Part shown: one piece after another, positions 30,876-40,905 of the stretch | How positions within the stretch are numbered: the first letter of the stretch is position 1 | Layout of the letters: every line of letters starts with the position of its first letter | From: Breviolum minutum Mf 1.05b.01 | Lineage: Eukaryota; Sar; Dinophyceae; Suessiales; Symbiodiniaceae | Assembly (NCBI GenBank): GCA_000507305.1 | Contig: DF239253.1 | Location: forward strand, 1-64,000 | Direction: 5' to 3' | DNA: 64,000 nucleotides | Translations under genes and position numbers: made by a program | The notes under the pieces: model-generated | The model's database searches: none | Told to the model about the DNA's origin: nothing | The model's input: only the letters and a program-made list of their open reading frames with translations

Positions 30876-33733
30876 GGTTGCAGCGTTCTCAGGTTGACAC
30901 TGACTATACCTTTAGAATCTTTCCAAAAACGATTCCATGGTGCACCAAGAAAGAAATCACTGTGGCCTTCCTTAGTCCATGCATTGGCTACAAACTTGAC
31001 TGGGCCACGAACCACGGTTTGCCAATCAGAAGGATTCCACTCATCACGCCACAACGTCACAGACACAACCGTTGATTTGGGCAAATCCACATGGCCTGAT
31101 TTTTCATCTTTAGCCGTGATAGCTTTTGACCCAATCTGGTGCAAACAACCGAACAAAATGACAGGCTGGTCCTCAGAGTTGAACGCAGGGAAAGTCAAGC
31201 GAACAGTGCAAGCTGTACGGTTGGAATCACCGCAACAGCCCAAAATCAAAATGGCCAATTCATCACTAACCAAATTTGACTTGCCGAGCCATTTAGCTGC
31301 TTCATCCAGATCCATCAAACAAATGCCTGAGTTCTGAAGAGAAAATTTCGGCATGATATTGGCAGGTGATTGATCCTCATTTCTGAAGAACCCTTCGGCC
31401 AATCGAAATTGGTGTGCACGAAGCTGTTTCTGCTTTGTCAAAGCTTTTTTCCTAACTGCCTGTTGCAGCTTGGTAGCTGCTCGGACATGCGCATCATGAT
31501 TTGGTGGCATTTTCATCTTGACCCCACCGGCGAGATCGTTCAACATGGCCATTGTCTTCAAAGCATCATTCAAATCCAAGGCTTGGCAAACCCTAGTTGG
31601 ACCTACGGCTTTAATCAAATCAGGGCAAAAGGCATGAATGTCTTCCAAAGCAACTCCTTGTGAGATCAAAAAGGCACCAAGGCGGTTTTTTGTGACAAGT
31701 ACCAAATCTTCTTTGGAACCACCACCTCTCAAAGGAAAAACAAGGTAAATCTTGATAGTGGATTTGGCTTTGTCCCAAAGTTTTGCAAGAGCGCAATCAG
31801 AGTGACGCCTTCTGCCTGCAACCACAAAGCGAAGCTCAGTGAAAAACCGCACAGATTCTGCTGCTTTGATCCAAGGCTCCGAGAAATCCCCAAGCCGAGT
31901 GTCACAAAGTACATAACCTTCCCAAATGATGTCATTACACAACTTGACAGTGGCATGAACAAAGTGCGGTGCAAGAAGTTCATTGTTCCACAAGGCTTTC
32001 TCTTCATCACAAAGGGCAGTCAAAGCAGGAGGGCAAGAGTGCCGGAAGAGCCGAGTGGCAAGAAAGGTTTGCATGGAAGGAAAATCCATAATCAAAGCAC
32101 CAAATCTGGGTCGAATCATGATGACCACCCCAGGGTTCGGACTGAGTTGAAGAGCTCGAGAACGATCAAGAGACAAGTCAATTGTCCATCCAATGGCAGC
32201 AAGACATTCATCAATCTTAGACGCTCTAAAGAATTCCAAGATTCGCACACCAGTAGCCATAGGAACGGTTTTGAACAGGAGTCGCATCACATTGCCTGTG
32301 ATTTGAAACGCATCAAGGCAGGGAGAAAGTGCGATATCTGCCGGCGATCCGTCATGCACAAAGCACACTTGAGGAATCCTGTCATGAAATGGAAGTACTC
32401 GACCTGCACACGATGTCAGGACCACATGGTTAATGACGAGTCTCGTCGAGCCAACCATGATATCAAAGCCGTAAGATTTGGTGATTGCATGAGGTCTTCT
32501 TTTCACAATGAGCGGACAATGCTGATTCAGCAGCAAAACATTATCCGAATCGAAGTCACCAATGTCCAAGTGAGAAATGTCAAGATCAACTGGCAACGGA
32601 ACTGTCTGGACAATTTCATCGTCCCATGAGCAAGGTGTGGCAAATGACTTAACATGTTCAGTGGCAAGCCCGGCATGAATCATCTTGAATGCATCTTCAG
32701 GACGAAAGTTCTCAGGCATGATGACCATTGATTTCCAATGGCCACACTCCAAAATCAACTTGATGAACTTGGGTGCAATCAACGGCTCAGGAATTGTTGA
32801 TTCAGCATATCCCTTCCTTTGGATTTCAATTCCAGCAGGTGAGAACTTGCATTGGATCTTAGATGCCCGAAAGGCATGTTGAAAGAACATCTGAAAGCAC
32901 TCACTGACACTAGGAACGTTGGCAAGGCGACGCATGTACACCAACAAACCGTTGAAGAATGCAATCAATGCGTGTGGTGTTGCTATTGCATTTCCTAAGA
33001 CACGAAAATGTGCACTCCGCTCCAATGGTAAAGTTGTGTTGACGCAGCCTCCCAATAGTATATAGGCTTCCGCAGCGACAAGATATCGTGCTTCCAGCCA
33101 CGTGCGGTCACTAGACACCAAAGTGCCATACAGCCCAGATGACGAAAGGATAGCCTGATCGAATTCTGCCTGAACCGAGTAAGCAGCCATGACTGTAGCG
33201 AAAATGTCTGCTGGACCTCGCAATCTGTATGTCTCTAAGTCCATTCTTGGTTTCTTCCCATCATGCGAAGAAGGGACTAATCTTGGATCTTGAAACGCTC
33301 TCATGTGTTCAGGTGGCACTTCTGCAAGGTGACTCCATTCAGGTGTGAGCTGCATGATGGCATCGTATGACCCTAATGTTGGATGATCTCTGGACGGCCA
33401 TGCGGAAAGGCGACTGGAAATCAACTGCATGGTGGGTTCATCCTGCTCAATCATGTCACTAACCAACACGGCCAAGTACCTAGAACGGTGCTGTGGAATC
33501 ATGTCACTCAAGTTCAACACTCCATCCCACAAGATGTCCCATCCATAGGCCTTGAAAAGACACTTGATGATCGACCAATGAGGGTGCTGTTGCAATGTGG
33601 CCACATTCTCAAACAACACTGTGGAGCATCCTAGGACCTTTGCACGCCAGAGTGCTTCTGGAATGAGTTGACCATGATCCGAAAGGATTCCTGTCTTGGC
33701 TGAATTTAGGTTTGGGTACGACCATGAAGGCAA
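30716..33733 (-). CDS. ORF1 part 2: C-terminal half of DNA methyltransferase plus long unassigned region
   Basis: About 1005 residues. The first roughly 270 complete the methyltransferase: PSWS after the catalytic Cys, FENVATL at 41-47 (ENV of motif VI), QHRSR at 81-85 (QxRxR of motif VIII), a RYLVAAEAYILLGG stretch near 215-230 (motif IX) and LGNAIATPHA near 250 (the GN of motif X). All motifs look usable apart from the frame break at motif IV. The following 730 or so residues match no family I recognise. They contain an IQ-like basic helix (KLQQAVRKKALTKQKQLR) and several Trp/Arg-rich blocks. The reading continues in another frame at about 30885, where VSVN is followed by ENAATVGFFF. The last 55 or so residues of this open frame are therefore probably out-of-frame read-through. 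Confidence 0.85.
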   Translation of the reverse strand: MPSWSYPNLNSAKTGILSDHGQLIPEALWRAKVLGCSTVLFENVATLQQHPHWSIIKCLFKAYGWDILWDGVLNLSDMIPQHRSRYLAVLVSDMIEQDEPTMQLISSRLSAWPSRDHPTLGSYDAIMQLTPEWSHLAEVPPEHMRAFQDPRLVPSSHDGKKPRMDLETYRLRGPADIFATVMAAYSVQAEFDQAILSSSGLYGTLVSSDRTWLEARYLVAAEAYILLGGCVNTTLPLERSAHFRVLGNAIATPHALIAFFNGLLVYMRRLANVPSVSECFQMFFQHAFRASKIQCKFSPAGIEIQRKGYAESTIPEPLIAPKFIKLILECGHWKSMVIMPENFRPEDAFKMIHAGLATEHVKSFATPCSWDDEIVQTVPLPVDLDISHLDIGDFDSDNVLLLNQHCPLIVKRRPHAITKSYGFDIMVGSTRLVINHVVLTSCAGRVLPFHDRIPQVCFVHDGSPADIALSPCLDAFQITGNVMRLLFKTVPMATGVRILEFFRASKIDECLAAIGWTIDLSLDRSRALQLSPNPGVVIMIRPRFGALIMDFPSMQTFLATRLFRHSCPPALTALCDEEKALWNNELLAPHFVHATVKLCNDIIWEGYVLCDTRLGDFSEPWIKAAESVRFFTELRFVVAGRRRHSDCALAKLWDKAKSTIKIYLVFPLRGGGSKEDLVLVTKNRLGAFLISQGVALEDIHAFCPDLIKAVGPTRVCQALDLNDALKTMAMLNDLAGGVKMKMPPNHDAHVRAATKLQQAVRKKALTKQKQLRAHQFRLAEGFFRNEDQSPANIMPKFSLQNSGICLMDLDEAAKWLGKSNLVSDELAILILGCCGDSNRTACTVRLTFPAFNSEDQPVILFGCLHQIGSKAITAKDEKSGHVDLPKSTVVSVTLWRDEWNPSDWQTVVRGPVKFVANAWTKEGHSDFFLGAPWNRFWKDSKGIVSVNLRTLQPWVSFSELLMLRSLDFCDLQGRIPFTFILEPMTVRLSLSGWQFGSTSRKVRSC

Positions 33734-34509
33734 GGGGCACTAATGCATGCGATGTCTGGTGATGTACGAGAAGCAAATGACATCCACCAACCCTCATAAC
33801 AGTTCGCCTGAAAGAGAGGTGGCAAAGGATTTTCACTCTTCGAATTTTGCAAATAGCCCTGACAAGCTTCATAGAACGATGCCACTATCCTCACATGTTT
33901 GAATGCCGATCTGAAAACCTGATTGGCAATTCCCTCATGATCCAATCCGAAGCAAAAGTCCAGGGGAACATTCAATCTGGACAGGATATTGGCAGCCTGA
34001 CTCCACCCACCAAAACCTCCGCTAAAAAATTCAGCGTACTTCAGATCTCCTTCACATTCAAATTTGGATTTGTCTTGCGGAAAAACACAAAACCCAGCTA
34101 CTGTTGAAGCATCGACATATGGCGGAGAGCACCAATACTTGTAAAGGGCCCCATGGATTTCAATGTCAACAGGCAAAGTATCCTTCAACCACGTCTGAAA
34201 AAACCAGTCATCAACCAGAAGTTTAGAAGTGGAAATCATCTCATGGTTCATCTCACAACACCAAATAGGCACTTTCTTTTCACCCAGAAAATCCACCGAA
34301 AATCCAGGTTGAAGTTCCATGTCCACCAAAATACCGTATTGCGAATTGTGATATGTATCCAACAGTCTGGCATTGCACGTGAACAGGCTAGGAACACACG
34401 GACATAACTCGCTAATGGGATTTTTGGAAGCCACATGTTTGATTGCATGATCCCAACAGTCTTTCATAGAATTGGCCATGGCTAAATTCGCATCACAAGT
34501 GGATGACAA
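33706..34509 (-). CDS. ORF1 part 1: N-terminal half of C5 cytosine DNA methyltransferase
   Basis: This segment encodes the AdoMet-binding half of a C5 cytosine methyltransferase, which transfers a methyl group from S-adenosylmethionine to cytosine in DNA. Motif I is at residues about 158-169 (KYAEFFSGGFGGW), a typical FxGxGG loop. An acidic residue follows in FGLDHEG near 190, in the place of motif II. The segment ends in DIACISAPC at about 252-260, the Pro-Cys of motif IV that holds the catalytic cysteine. Directly after that Cys the frame is lost, and the expected continuation (PSWSYPN) lies one frame over from 33733. About 155 residues before motif I are unassigned and Cys-rich in places. 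The frame opens with a non-ATG codon; the first ATG inside is codon 11 (34479). An ATG at 34560 is in frame but is followed by TGA at 34513-34515. Confidence 0.85.
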   Translation of the reverse strand: MSSTCDANLAMANSMKDCWDHAIKHVASKNPISELCPCVPSLFTCNARLLDTYHNSQYGILVDMELQPGFSVDFLGEKKVPIWCCEMNHEMISTSKLLVDDWFFQTWLKDTLPVDIEIHGALYKYWCSPPYVDASTVAGFCVFPQDKSKFECEGDLKYAEFFSGGFGGWSQAANILSRLNVPLDFCFGLDHEGIANQVFRSAFKHVRIVASFYEACQGYLQNSKSENPLPPLFQANCYEGWWMSFASRTSPDIACISAPCLHGRTQT

Positions 34510-34543
34510 GATTCACCTCGTGAAGGTTTTGAGCCCAGAACTT

Positions 34544-34558
34544 ACCAGGGTTTTTTTC
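34544..34558. repeat. Candidate target-site duplication, copy next to retroelement 5' end
   Basis: Identical to 24047-24061. It lies about 35 nt upstream of the first open codon of ORF1, so if it is the true edge the element has almost no 5' UTR and could be truncated at its 5' end. Confidence 0.45.
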
Positions 34559-34852
34559 ATTGCTCATGTGGCGCCGTGATTGGTTGAACCATAAAAAGCT
34601 CTCAGGTTGAGGCTTGGATTTTTAGCTTCGTTTTGAGGCTGGGAGAAAACGTGTTCAAAAAAACATGTAAAACACATATATTGTGTTTCCAAAATGGGTG
34701 GAACAAGATGGTGTCATGAATCCCATGGAAAAAAAGAAAAAGGACGGGCCTTACACAAACATCCCAGTTGATAAGGGACCACCCATGGACCGTAAGTAAG
34801 TTACCAAGACTTCAGTCGCTTAAAGCGTAAACTTTTAGTGTAACTTATACTT

Positions 34853-34958
34853 ATACTGCTGATGGAAGAAATCCTGCACCACGTGAGATGTATCAAAACC
34901 TCTAATAATGGGATAAGCTACCTATCAACTGAAGCAGGATTCCTTCCATCAGCAGTAT
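34853..34958. repeat. F4 inverted-repeat element
   Basis: ATACTGCTGATGGAAGAAAT and TTCCTTCCATCAGCAGTAT. The matching T-to-C change in both ends shows the arms share a source. Confidence 0.85.
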
Positions 34959-36326
34959 CAGTTTTTCACCCACAAAAAAACTGCAAGGTGCTCTTCAGGT
35001 CTGAGGCAAAACAGTTTTTGAGAAGCAAACAAAACTGCCAAGTATAGACTAGACTTACAGCATGAAACCTGATTTTTTTGGGCAGCATGGGGTACCAAAC
35101 GAAGCAAAGGTGATGTGGGTTTGTGGGTGTTCCTGATGGTATATATTCTTTTTGGGGGGAAGATTCCAAATGTGAGCCCCGAACCCTTATGATTTCTTTT
35201 TAAAGCGCAAACGTGGGGGGCGAATAAGCGGATTCGATCAGAACCTTGTTTTTTCCGCATCTTTGAGTCATCAGGCGGTCTTATTGGTGGTTGAAATCAT
35301 CATGCAATTCTGATATGTTTCATAGTTTTTCTGGTTTCGTGGTTTTTGCGGGTCGTTGGCAGTGGTCTACCATCTTTACGTAACTTGCAACATCCCGTGC
35401 CAAGTCGTCCCCCGAACCCAGCAAACCATGCCAGGCCCACTATTCAGTGGCATTGCGCTGTGTCGGCAGAACGGCGCGTTTGAGCCGCCCACAGCTACAA
35501 AAACCTTTTCTAAGATGTGCTGATCAAAACCTGGTTCTCCAAATCGCTCCTGGAAATTCTTTCTCCGTAAACAATCGCTCCTAAGAGTTGTTTCTTGAGA
35601 ATTTGTGGAAATCCATCAAATCCCATAGTAATTCTTGTATGTTCGAACTATCTGCCAAATTCCAAAAAACAAAGAACTATCCCTGGACATCCAAACACCT
35701 CTGCTGATTTCAGGTATAAGTCCCATACCTAAAATCAAAACACCGGACCTCCAGGGGGGTACGACTGGATGTTTTTGGGGTATGTGCAAAAACCTGCATT
35801 TGTATACTAACATATGGTGAATGACCCAAATGGTGGTACTTGTAGCACCTAAATTCCATGTCTTTAAAGCATTCAGAGGAGTTGGGATTTTTGCCACCCA
35901 CTCAAATCATATATAAATCATCCCTTTTTGTTGGGACTCTAGTCACTAACCCATATAACTAGCACCCCCAAGAACAAGTTTTTCCAGAACATCATGTCGA
36001 TTTAAAAAAAAAATCTCGCACATGTATATGTACACTCCCGAAAACTCACATGGCAATGGAAATTACCGATATTCAATTCGGAAAGTATACATCTTCAAAC
36101 GGTCGATGTTACATTGCCCCATGTTGGGTTTTCGGGTGGGAGGGGGGGTCAAGCATATTACCACTATTAGACACCACATAAATTAAACCACCGTTGCCTC
36201 ACTTCAAACCACCAAACACACCCTGAAAGTTTAACGAATGGAACCCACAAAGTGATGATTGAACATGGTTGAACCAAGTTCGGTTCATCTCCTGGAATCC
36301 AGGTGCCCATTTTCAGGTTCCATCAC

Positions 36327-36491
36327 TTACACTCCCTGAAACTAACAGCAAAAGCACCTGAAAATAGGTCATCCCAAAAGGAAATTCATCTTCCAATTCG
36401 TTTTTGAGGGCTATCCTACTTGAGGGCTGATTTTTGAGGGTGTTCCAAGCATCCATTTTTAGGCGCTTTTGCTGTTGGTTTTAGGGAGGGT
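36327..36491. repeat. F6 inverted-repeat element
   Basis: TACACTCCCTGAAACTAACA then GCAAAAGCACCTGAAAATAG, mirrored as TTTTAGGCGCTTTTGCTGTT then GGTTTTAGGGAGGGTA. Confidence 0.85.
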
Positions 36492-36957
36492 AAACTTCAG
36501 TCAGGGGTTTTCCAGTTTCGCTCAGCTCCATCTTTTTCGGACTCAGAGCTTTCCCTCCATGGCGGCCATCAAGACCTCTTTCGCATCGGCAAAAGACCTC
36601 GGAAATCTCTTCTCGCCGCGAAGCCGGTTTTTCAACTGGTCGTTTTTCAAAAAAAAGGGAAGAGAAAACACCCAAAATCTCAAAACAGGCCAACAAATTG
36701 TCCTTTAAAGGGGTATGAAGGATTTTTAGTTCCACCAAAAAGAAATAGGAAATGAAAATCCCAAGTCGTCATCCTCCGGTCCAGAAAACGCGTCGATGGT
36801 AGGGCGTACTGGGTTGATACTTTCCCTTTCAATAGTTCCCCTTCGGATCTACCCAGAAACGCAGTATGCAACAGTCACCACCAGGATGATATTACATTTG
36901 AGTATTTGTAGAAACCTTCATTTCAACAGCATTGCTTTGAAATATGGCACTTCTGGG

Positions 36958-37090
36958 TAGCAATGTTGTAAATGGAGTTATAACCCCTATAAATGTTCTT
37001 ATAAATGGCTAACTGGGATGAAAAAACCCAAGCTACTTATAGGGGCCCCAAAACTCCATTTATAACTGGTAGGGGGCCCACCTTGTAGGT
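36958..37090. repeat. F3 element
   Basis: TGTAAATGGAGTTATAACCC and the complete right end TATAACTGGTAGGGGGCCCA then CCTTGTA. An F2 copy follows within ten bases. Confidence 0.7.
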
Positions 37091-37099
37091 AAATATACC

Positions 37100-37192
37100 A
37101 CTTGGATGTCACAGGCGAAGTTGGTAAAAGGTTAGGATCAGTGGAATATAACCAGAATATACCGGACCCCATTTAAAAGTGGGTTATAACTT
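37100..37192. repeat. F2 element, right end missing
   Basis: CACTTGGATGTCACAGGCGA and AAAAGTGGGTTATAAC are present. Confidence 0.55.
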
Positions 37193-37255
37193 ATACACCT
37201 TCGAAAACTAACATGTCCCCTGAATATCAATGGTTGGAAGATGTAGTCCCTATAT

Positions 37256-37425
37256 TTATACGTGAGAAGGCCCCCCGACCAGCTCTCCGCAATGTCTGCG
37301 GCCGTACGCTGCGTCAGATCGTGCCGCGTGGGGTCCGCGCGCGCCTGGCTGAAATCGCTGAAAGGCGAGGCTGGGAACGTCGGCGGAAGGGAGATCGTTC
37401 ATGGAGATTAAGGAAGCCTCAAAAA
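37256..37425 (+). pseudogene. GC-rich island, Arg-rich coding-like scrap
   Basis: Between AT-rich repeats the plus strand reads REKAPRPALRNVCGRTLRQI then RARLAEIAERRGWERRRKGD. The minus strand is open too. Isolated exon, remnant or chance cannot be told apart. Confidence 0.18.
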
Positions 37426-38401
37426 CTGTATACCTTGTGTATATCCTATCTTCACTAGTAGCGACCACCAAAAAAAGCACCAAAAAACGCACGGGCCAAA
37501 ATGCACGGTTAGGATAAACCCAATGTATACCCCTCGAAAGTTTCAAAAAGGCTAGATAGATACCAACATGATGGGCCGAAAGGAAAATCAATTTCCTTTC
37601 AAATATGATTACTGTATATATTCTTTGCTGTCTATATGTTGAATTTCTGGGGGGGCAAACAACTAATTTATTTTAAAAAAAAACCTGGACTGCCGAAATT
37701 GAGCAGGTGAGGGGTTTACACAACTGTTGAAAGGGACATGTTTAGAAGCCAAGGGTTCTTTGACCATAGTGAAACTTACCGTTGGATTTCCGATAAGAAA
37801 AAAACAGGATAAAACTATGAGATCCAACTAAAAAACGATATACAGTTCGAAAAAAAAATCCATCATGTGCATTTGCCCAGCCTAAACCCTGGGGAAAAAA
37901 CCAGGGCAAATCTACCTACATTTACCATACCTTAAGGTCAAAATTTCAAAATAGATGGCACAAATACCAAAAGGTCGGTTAGTAAAGGGCCCTTATAAAC
38001 CAATATGCGGGGACTGTGCCATGTACTTTTCCACTCACTACCGTAATCGCCATAAAAAAAATCAACCAAATGCAAGTATGGATATACCCGTCCCGTGGAT
38101 CCTATGGGTAAAGTTGATTTGTTTATTTTATGGTCATTTTCTTCATTCAAATCCAAAACGGGATTTTCAGTAGGAATTTCCAGAAACTCCTGGCCATCTG
38201 AGCAACATCAAGCATTTCTATGGAAATATTTTTCGGGTTGGTTCTTAAAATTCTGTTTTGGGTTGTGTGTGTGTGATGTTTTCTCCATTTCAAAGGCGAG
38301 GATGCTTATTTTTCATTTTCGCAAATTTCAGAAACAAAAAAGGAGTAAGCTCCTTATATATCAAGTCGGATTCAAGTCGGATTGGTGTGGTTGATAAAAT
38401 A

Positions 38402-38780
38402 ATCATCTCGATGTTTAACTGGGGTCCCTTCGCCTTGGGCTTTGAAGGTTTCACAGCACTGGCAGCTGCAGCAGGCCTGTCACTGAAACAGTTTGCAGCC
38501 TGCAAGCAGCGTGCATTTTCCAAGGCTCCCACTCTCCATTTGATGGCAGATCTCACAGCGCCGGTGCTTTTGAAAAGCACTGGAATCCATCAAAGTGCGC
38601 ACTTCCACCGGCAATTTCCGTCGGAATGCTGTAGCCCTGAGTGAGCAGGTGAGCCACGAGGTAAAGGAATTGCATAGCTCAAGGCTCCGTGTGTAGCCGC
38701 GACAGCATCCTGAGCCTGGATTTCTCCATGAAGTTTGCCATGGAATCCTTGTGTCCAGCTCAACCAACCATGTTGGGAAG
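38402..38780 (-). pseudogene. GC-richer coding-like island
   Basis: The minus strand is open as RKLPVEVRTLMDSSAFQKHR then RCEICHQMESGSLGKC, with a C-x2-C...C pattern. A second minus frame reads LENARCLQAANCFSDRPAAA then SAVKPSKPKAKG. Neither frame alone covers the island. It is free of the repeat families and may be a gene remnant. Confidence 0.22.
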
Positions 38781-39429
38781 TCTGCTTCATCGACAATGTA
38801 GCACCCGCAAACTTACAAATTCATCAAAATTTGTGGTGAAAAACCCTTACACATGGGAATTCCCTCAATTTAACTTCTTTTTGCCTACTACCCATACGTT
38901 CCAACCCAAAAATCCATGAACAAAAAAATCTCATGTCACCTGCAAGGTGGGCCCCCTAGTAATTAATTTGTGGACTTACAACACACCTTCTAAGTAGGGG
39001 TGGACTTTCACACCAATTGGGCCCCATGGGGCCGAAAGGCCGGCCATTCCCAGGCCACTGGATCCGGCGTTTCGGATCCACCGAACGAACTCCGACCCCA
39101 CGAACTTCCAAACCTCCAAGAGGAGCATCAAGACCTTCAAATTCGCACCTCCCAACCTCGGGAAAACTGGCGGTGGTCCACCCCGGGGGGTTAGTGGACC
39201 CCCCGGCCGGACACGTATAACCGGTAACCTCCCAACCCCATTGCAAAAAAACGCCCGGCGGCTTAAGAGGTCGGCCGATTTGAAGGGAAACTTCATGGAT
39301 ACTGTTTTTGGCCGGTCTGATTGTTTTGTTGTGACATGGTCCATATGAAATAACGTGTCGTATTTTGCGGTTTTGGATTTTTTAGTCATGATGACTTCTT
39401 TTTCAGACGACGACCACCACCACCACCAC

Positions 39430-39430
39430 G

Positions 39431-39485
<55 letters not shown>

Positions 39486-39486
39486 C
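39430..39486 (+). repeat. (AAC)n microsatellite
   Basis: About 19 AAC triplets preceded by a CCACCACCACCACGA tract. The long open frames across it on both strands are products of the repeat. Confidence 0.95.
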
Positions 39487-39959
39487 CGCAGCAACAGAAA
39501 TCGACATCTTAAAGAAATTGTTGCATCCCCACAATTTCCAAGTGCTCCACCCATAAAGAGTCATACCTTTCCAACAAACAAAATCCTTGGAAAAGGTGAT
39601 ACCAACGCCGACGCCAATGTACCCCCCTTTGAGGACTCCAGCACAGCTCGATGTAACCTGCGAGGCAACAGTGGCATCCAATTTGTCACTAGGGATCCAC
39701 GGGAGATTTGTACGGTAAATTAATGTAAATGATAGGCCCCGGTATATATATGCGCTGGTATATTTTGTCTATCTACATGAATCCTTGTTTTTGTTCATGG
39801 TAAATGTAGGGTTTTCTATGCCGAAAACCTGCATGCCATCCTAGGGGATAGAACTCTGTCCCTCAGACTGGAAGACTCCAGTCTCATCATCCATGGCCTC
39901 TCACAAGGTGGGTCCAAATACCAGTTATAAGTAGGGGCCCATAACTCCAGTTATAACCC

Positions 39960-40090
39960 TACTTGGATGTCCCGTTGGAAGTTGGTAAATGGTTAGTAAA
40001 TGGGTTTTAACCCCAAGGAATACCCCATGTGAAAGTAGATTATAACCCATTGATCCTAGGAATTTACTAACTTCCTGGGACATCCAAGTA
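39960..40090. repeat. F2 inverted-repeat element
   Basis: Complete copy. Pairing extends outward into GTTATAACCC/GGGTTATAAC. Confidence 0.85.
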
Positions 40091-40617
40091 GGGTTATAAC
40101 AGGGTGCCAGGTTTTTTCATGCCTCAAATGTGGTGGGATCAGATTACCAGGTTTACCAAAAACGTTGGTGGCTTGGCTTGGATACCAGTTATTTTTTGTG
40201 GGGCGAAAAAAACCTCTGTTTCAGTAGACTTTGTGCGACTTTCCGAAAGATCCAAGTTTTCGAGTTGTTCGTGGATTTGAAAAAACTGCGCAAGTCAAAA
40301 TTGGATCATTTCCCTTACAGTAAGGTCAAAAATCCGAAAACCACTAAAACCACCTTAAAAAGGGAATATACCCAACAAATAACCGATCTGTATATGTGGC
40401 TGATTATTAAGGGTACCACCATTTTCCCTAAAAAAAAGGGGACAACAATTGACCCTGGGATAACTCCATGATTTTGCTACCCCAAACCCTGGGAAGATAC
40501 CTCAGACTTCCCCTTTCACCTCCACAAAGAGTCAGAAAATCCCAAACATAAACTGAAACGGTGAAACATCTGGGGGGCTATCTTCCAGGGGGCCCTGTGG
40601 GTGCGATCTTAGAGTAT

Positions 40618-40618
40618 N
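40618..40618. other. Undetermined base
   Basis: A single N in otherwise continuous sequence. No change of composition or repeat content is visible around it. Confidence 0.9.
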
Positions 40619-40812
40619 GGACCCCGTGGGATAACCCATACTTGTCTTCTTCCTTCCTTCAAATTGACCGAGCCACGGCGTTTCGCCCATGTAGGGATCG
40701 GGCAAGTTGGGATCTGCACGTGCCTAAACGGGGCAGCGTTTTTGGAGGATTTTTGTTGTTGGGGGGATCTTGGCCTCACTGCTTTCGAGATGTTTCAGGA
40801 ATTTTTATATAG

Positions 40813-40905
40813 CAAATGGTTAGGATCAATGGGTTATAAATGTTATAACCTGCTTACTAAATCTTTCTATTTAACCCTTTGTTAACTTCCTGGGGACATC
40901 CAAGT
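40813..40905. repeat. F2 element, left end missing
   Basis: ATGGTTAGGATCAATGGGTT and the right terminus TTAACTTCCTGGGGACATCC. Confidence 0.6.

Larger units (their letters stand above)
24062..34543 (-). mobile_element. Non-LTR retrotransposon carrying a C5 cytosine DNA methyltransferase
   Basis: Read on the minus strand, the interval carries in order a C5 DNA methyltransferase, a long unassigned region, a coiled coil, then an AP-type (EEP) endonuclease, reverse transcriptase, zinc knuckle, RNase H and a long C-terminal region. The first three form ORF1. The rest form ORF2, whose ATG (29823) lies about 24 nt past the ORF1 stop. There are no LTRs, protease or integrase. A 15-nt identical direct repeat at 24047-24061 and 34544-34558 gives the outer limits used here and may be the target-site duplication. 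Its A-rich minus-strand form would suit target-primed insertion. The copy is degraded: frame changes near 33730, 30885, 30355, 27360 and 26620, and in-frame TGA codons at 34513-34515 and 29161-29163. Domain identity is clear; the exact 5' end is not, and the copy may be 5'-truncated. Confidence 0.85.

Noticed and set aside
31802..32629. A 275-codon plus-strand open frame
   Set aside because: It is antisense to the conserved minus-strand ORF1 region, has irregular residue use and no motif. It is a shadow.
39355..39723. A plus-strand frame with a long poly-Asn tract, and minus frames with poly-Leu or poly-Val
   Set aside because: All arise from the (AAC)n microsatellite; the flanking residues are not protein-like.
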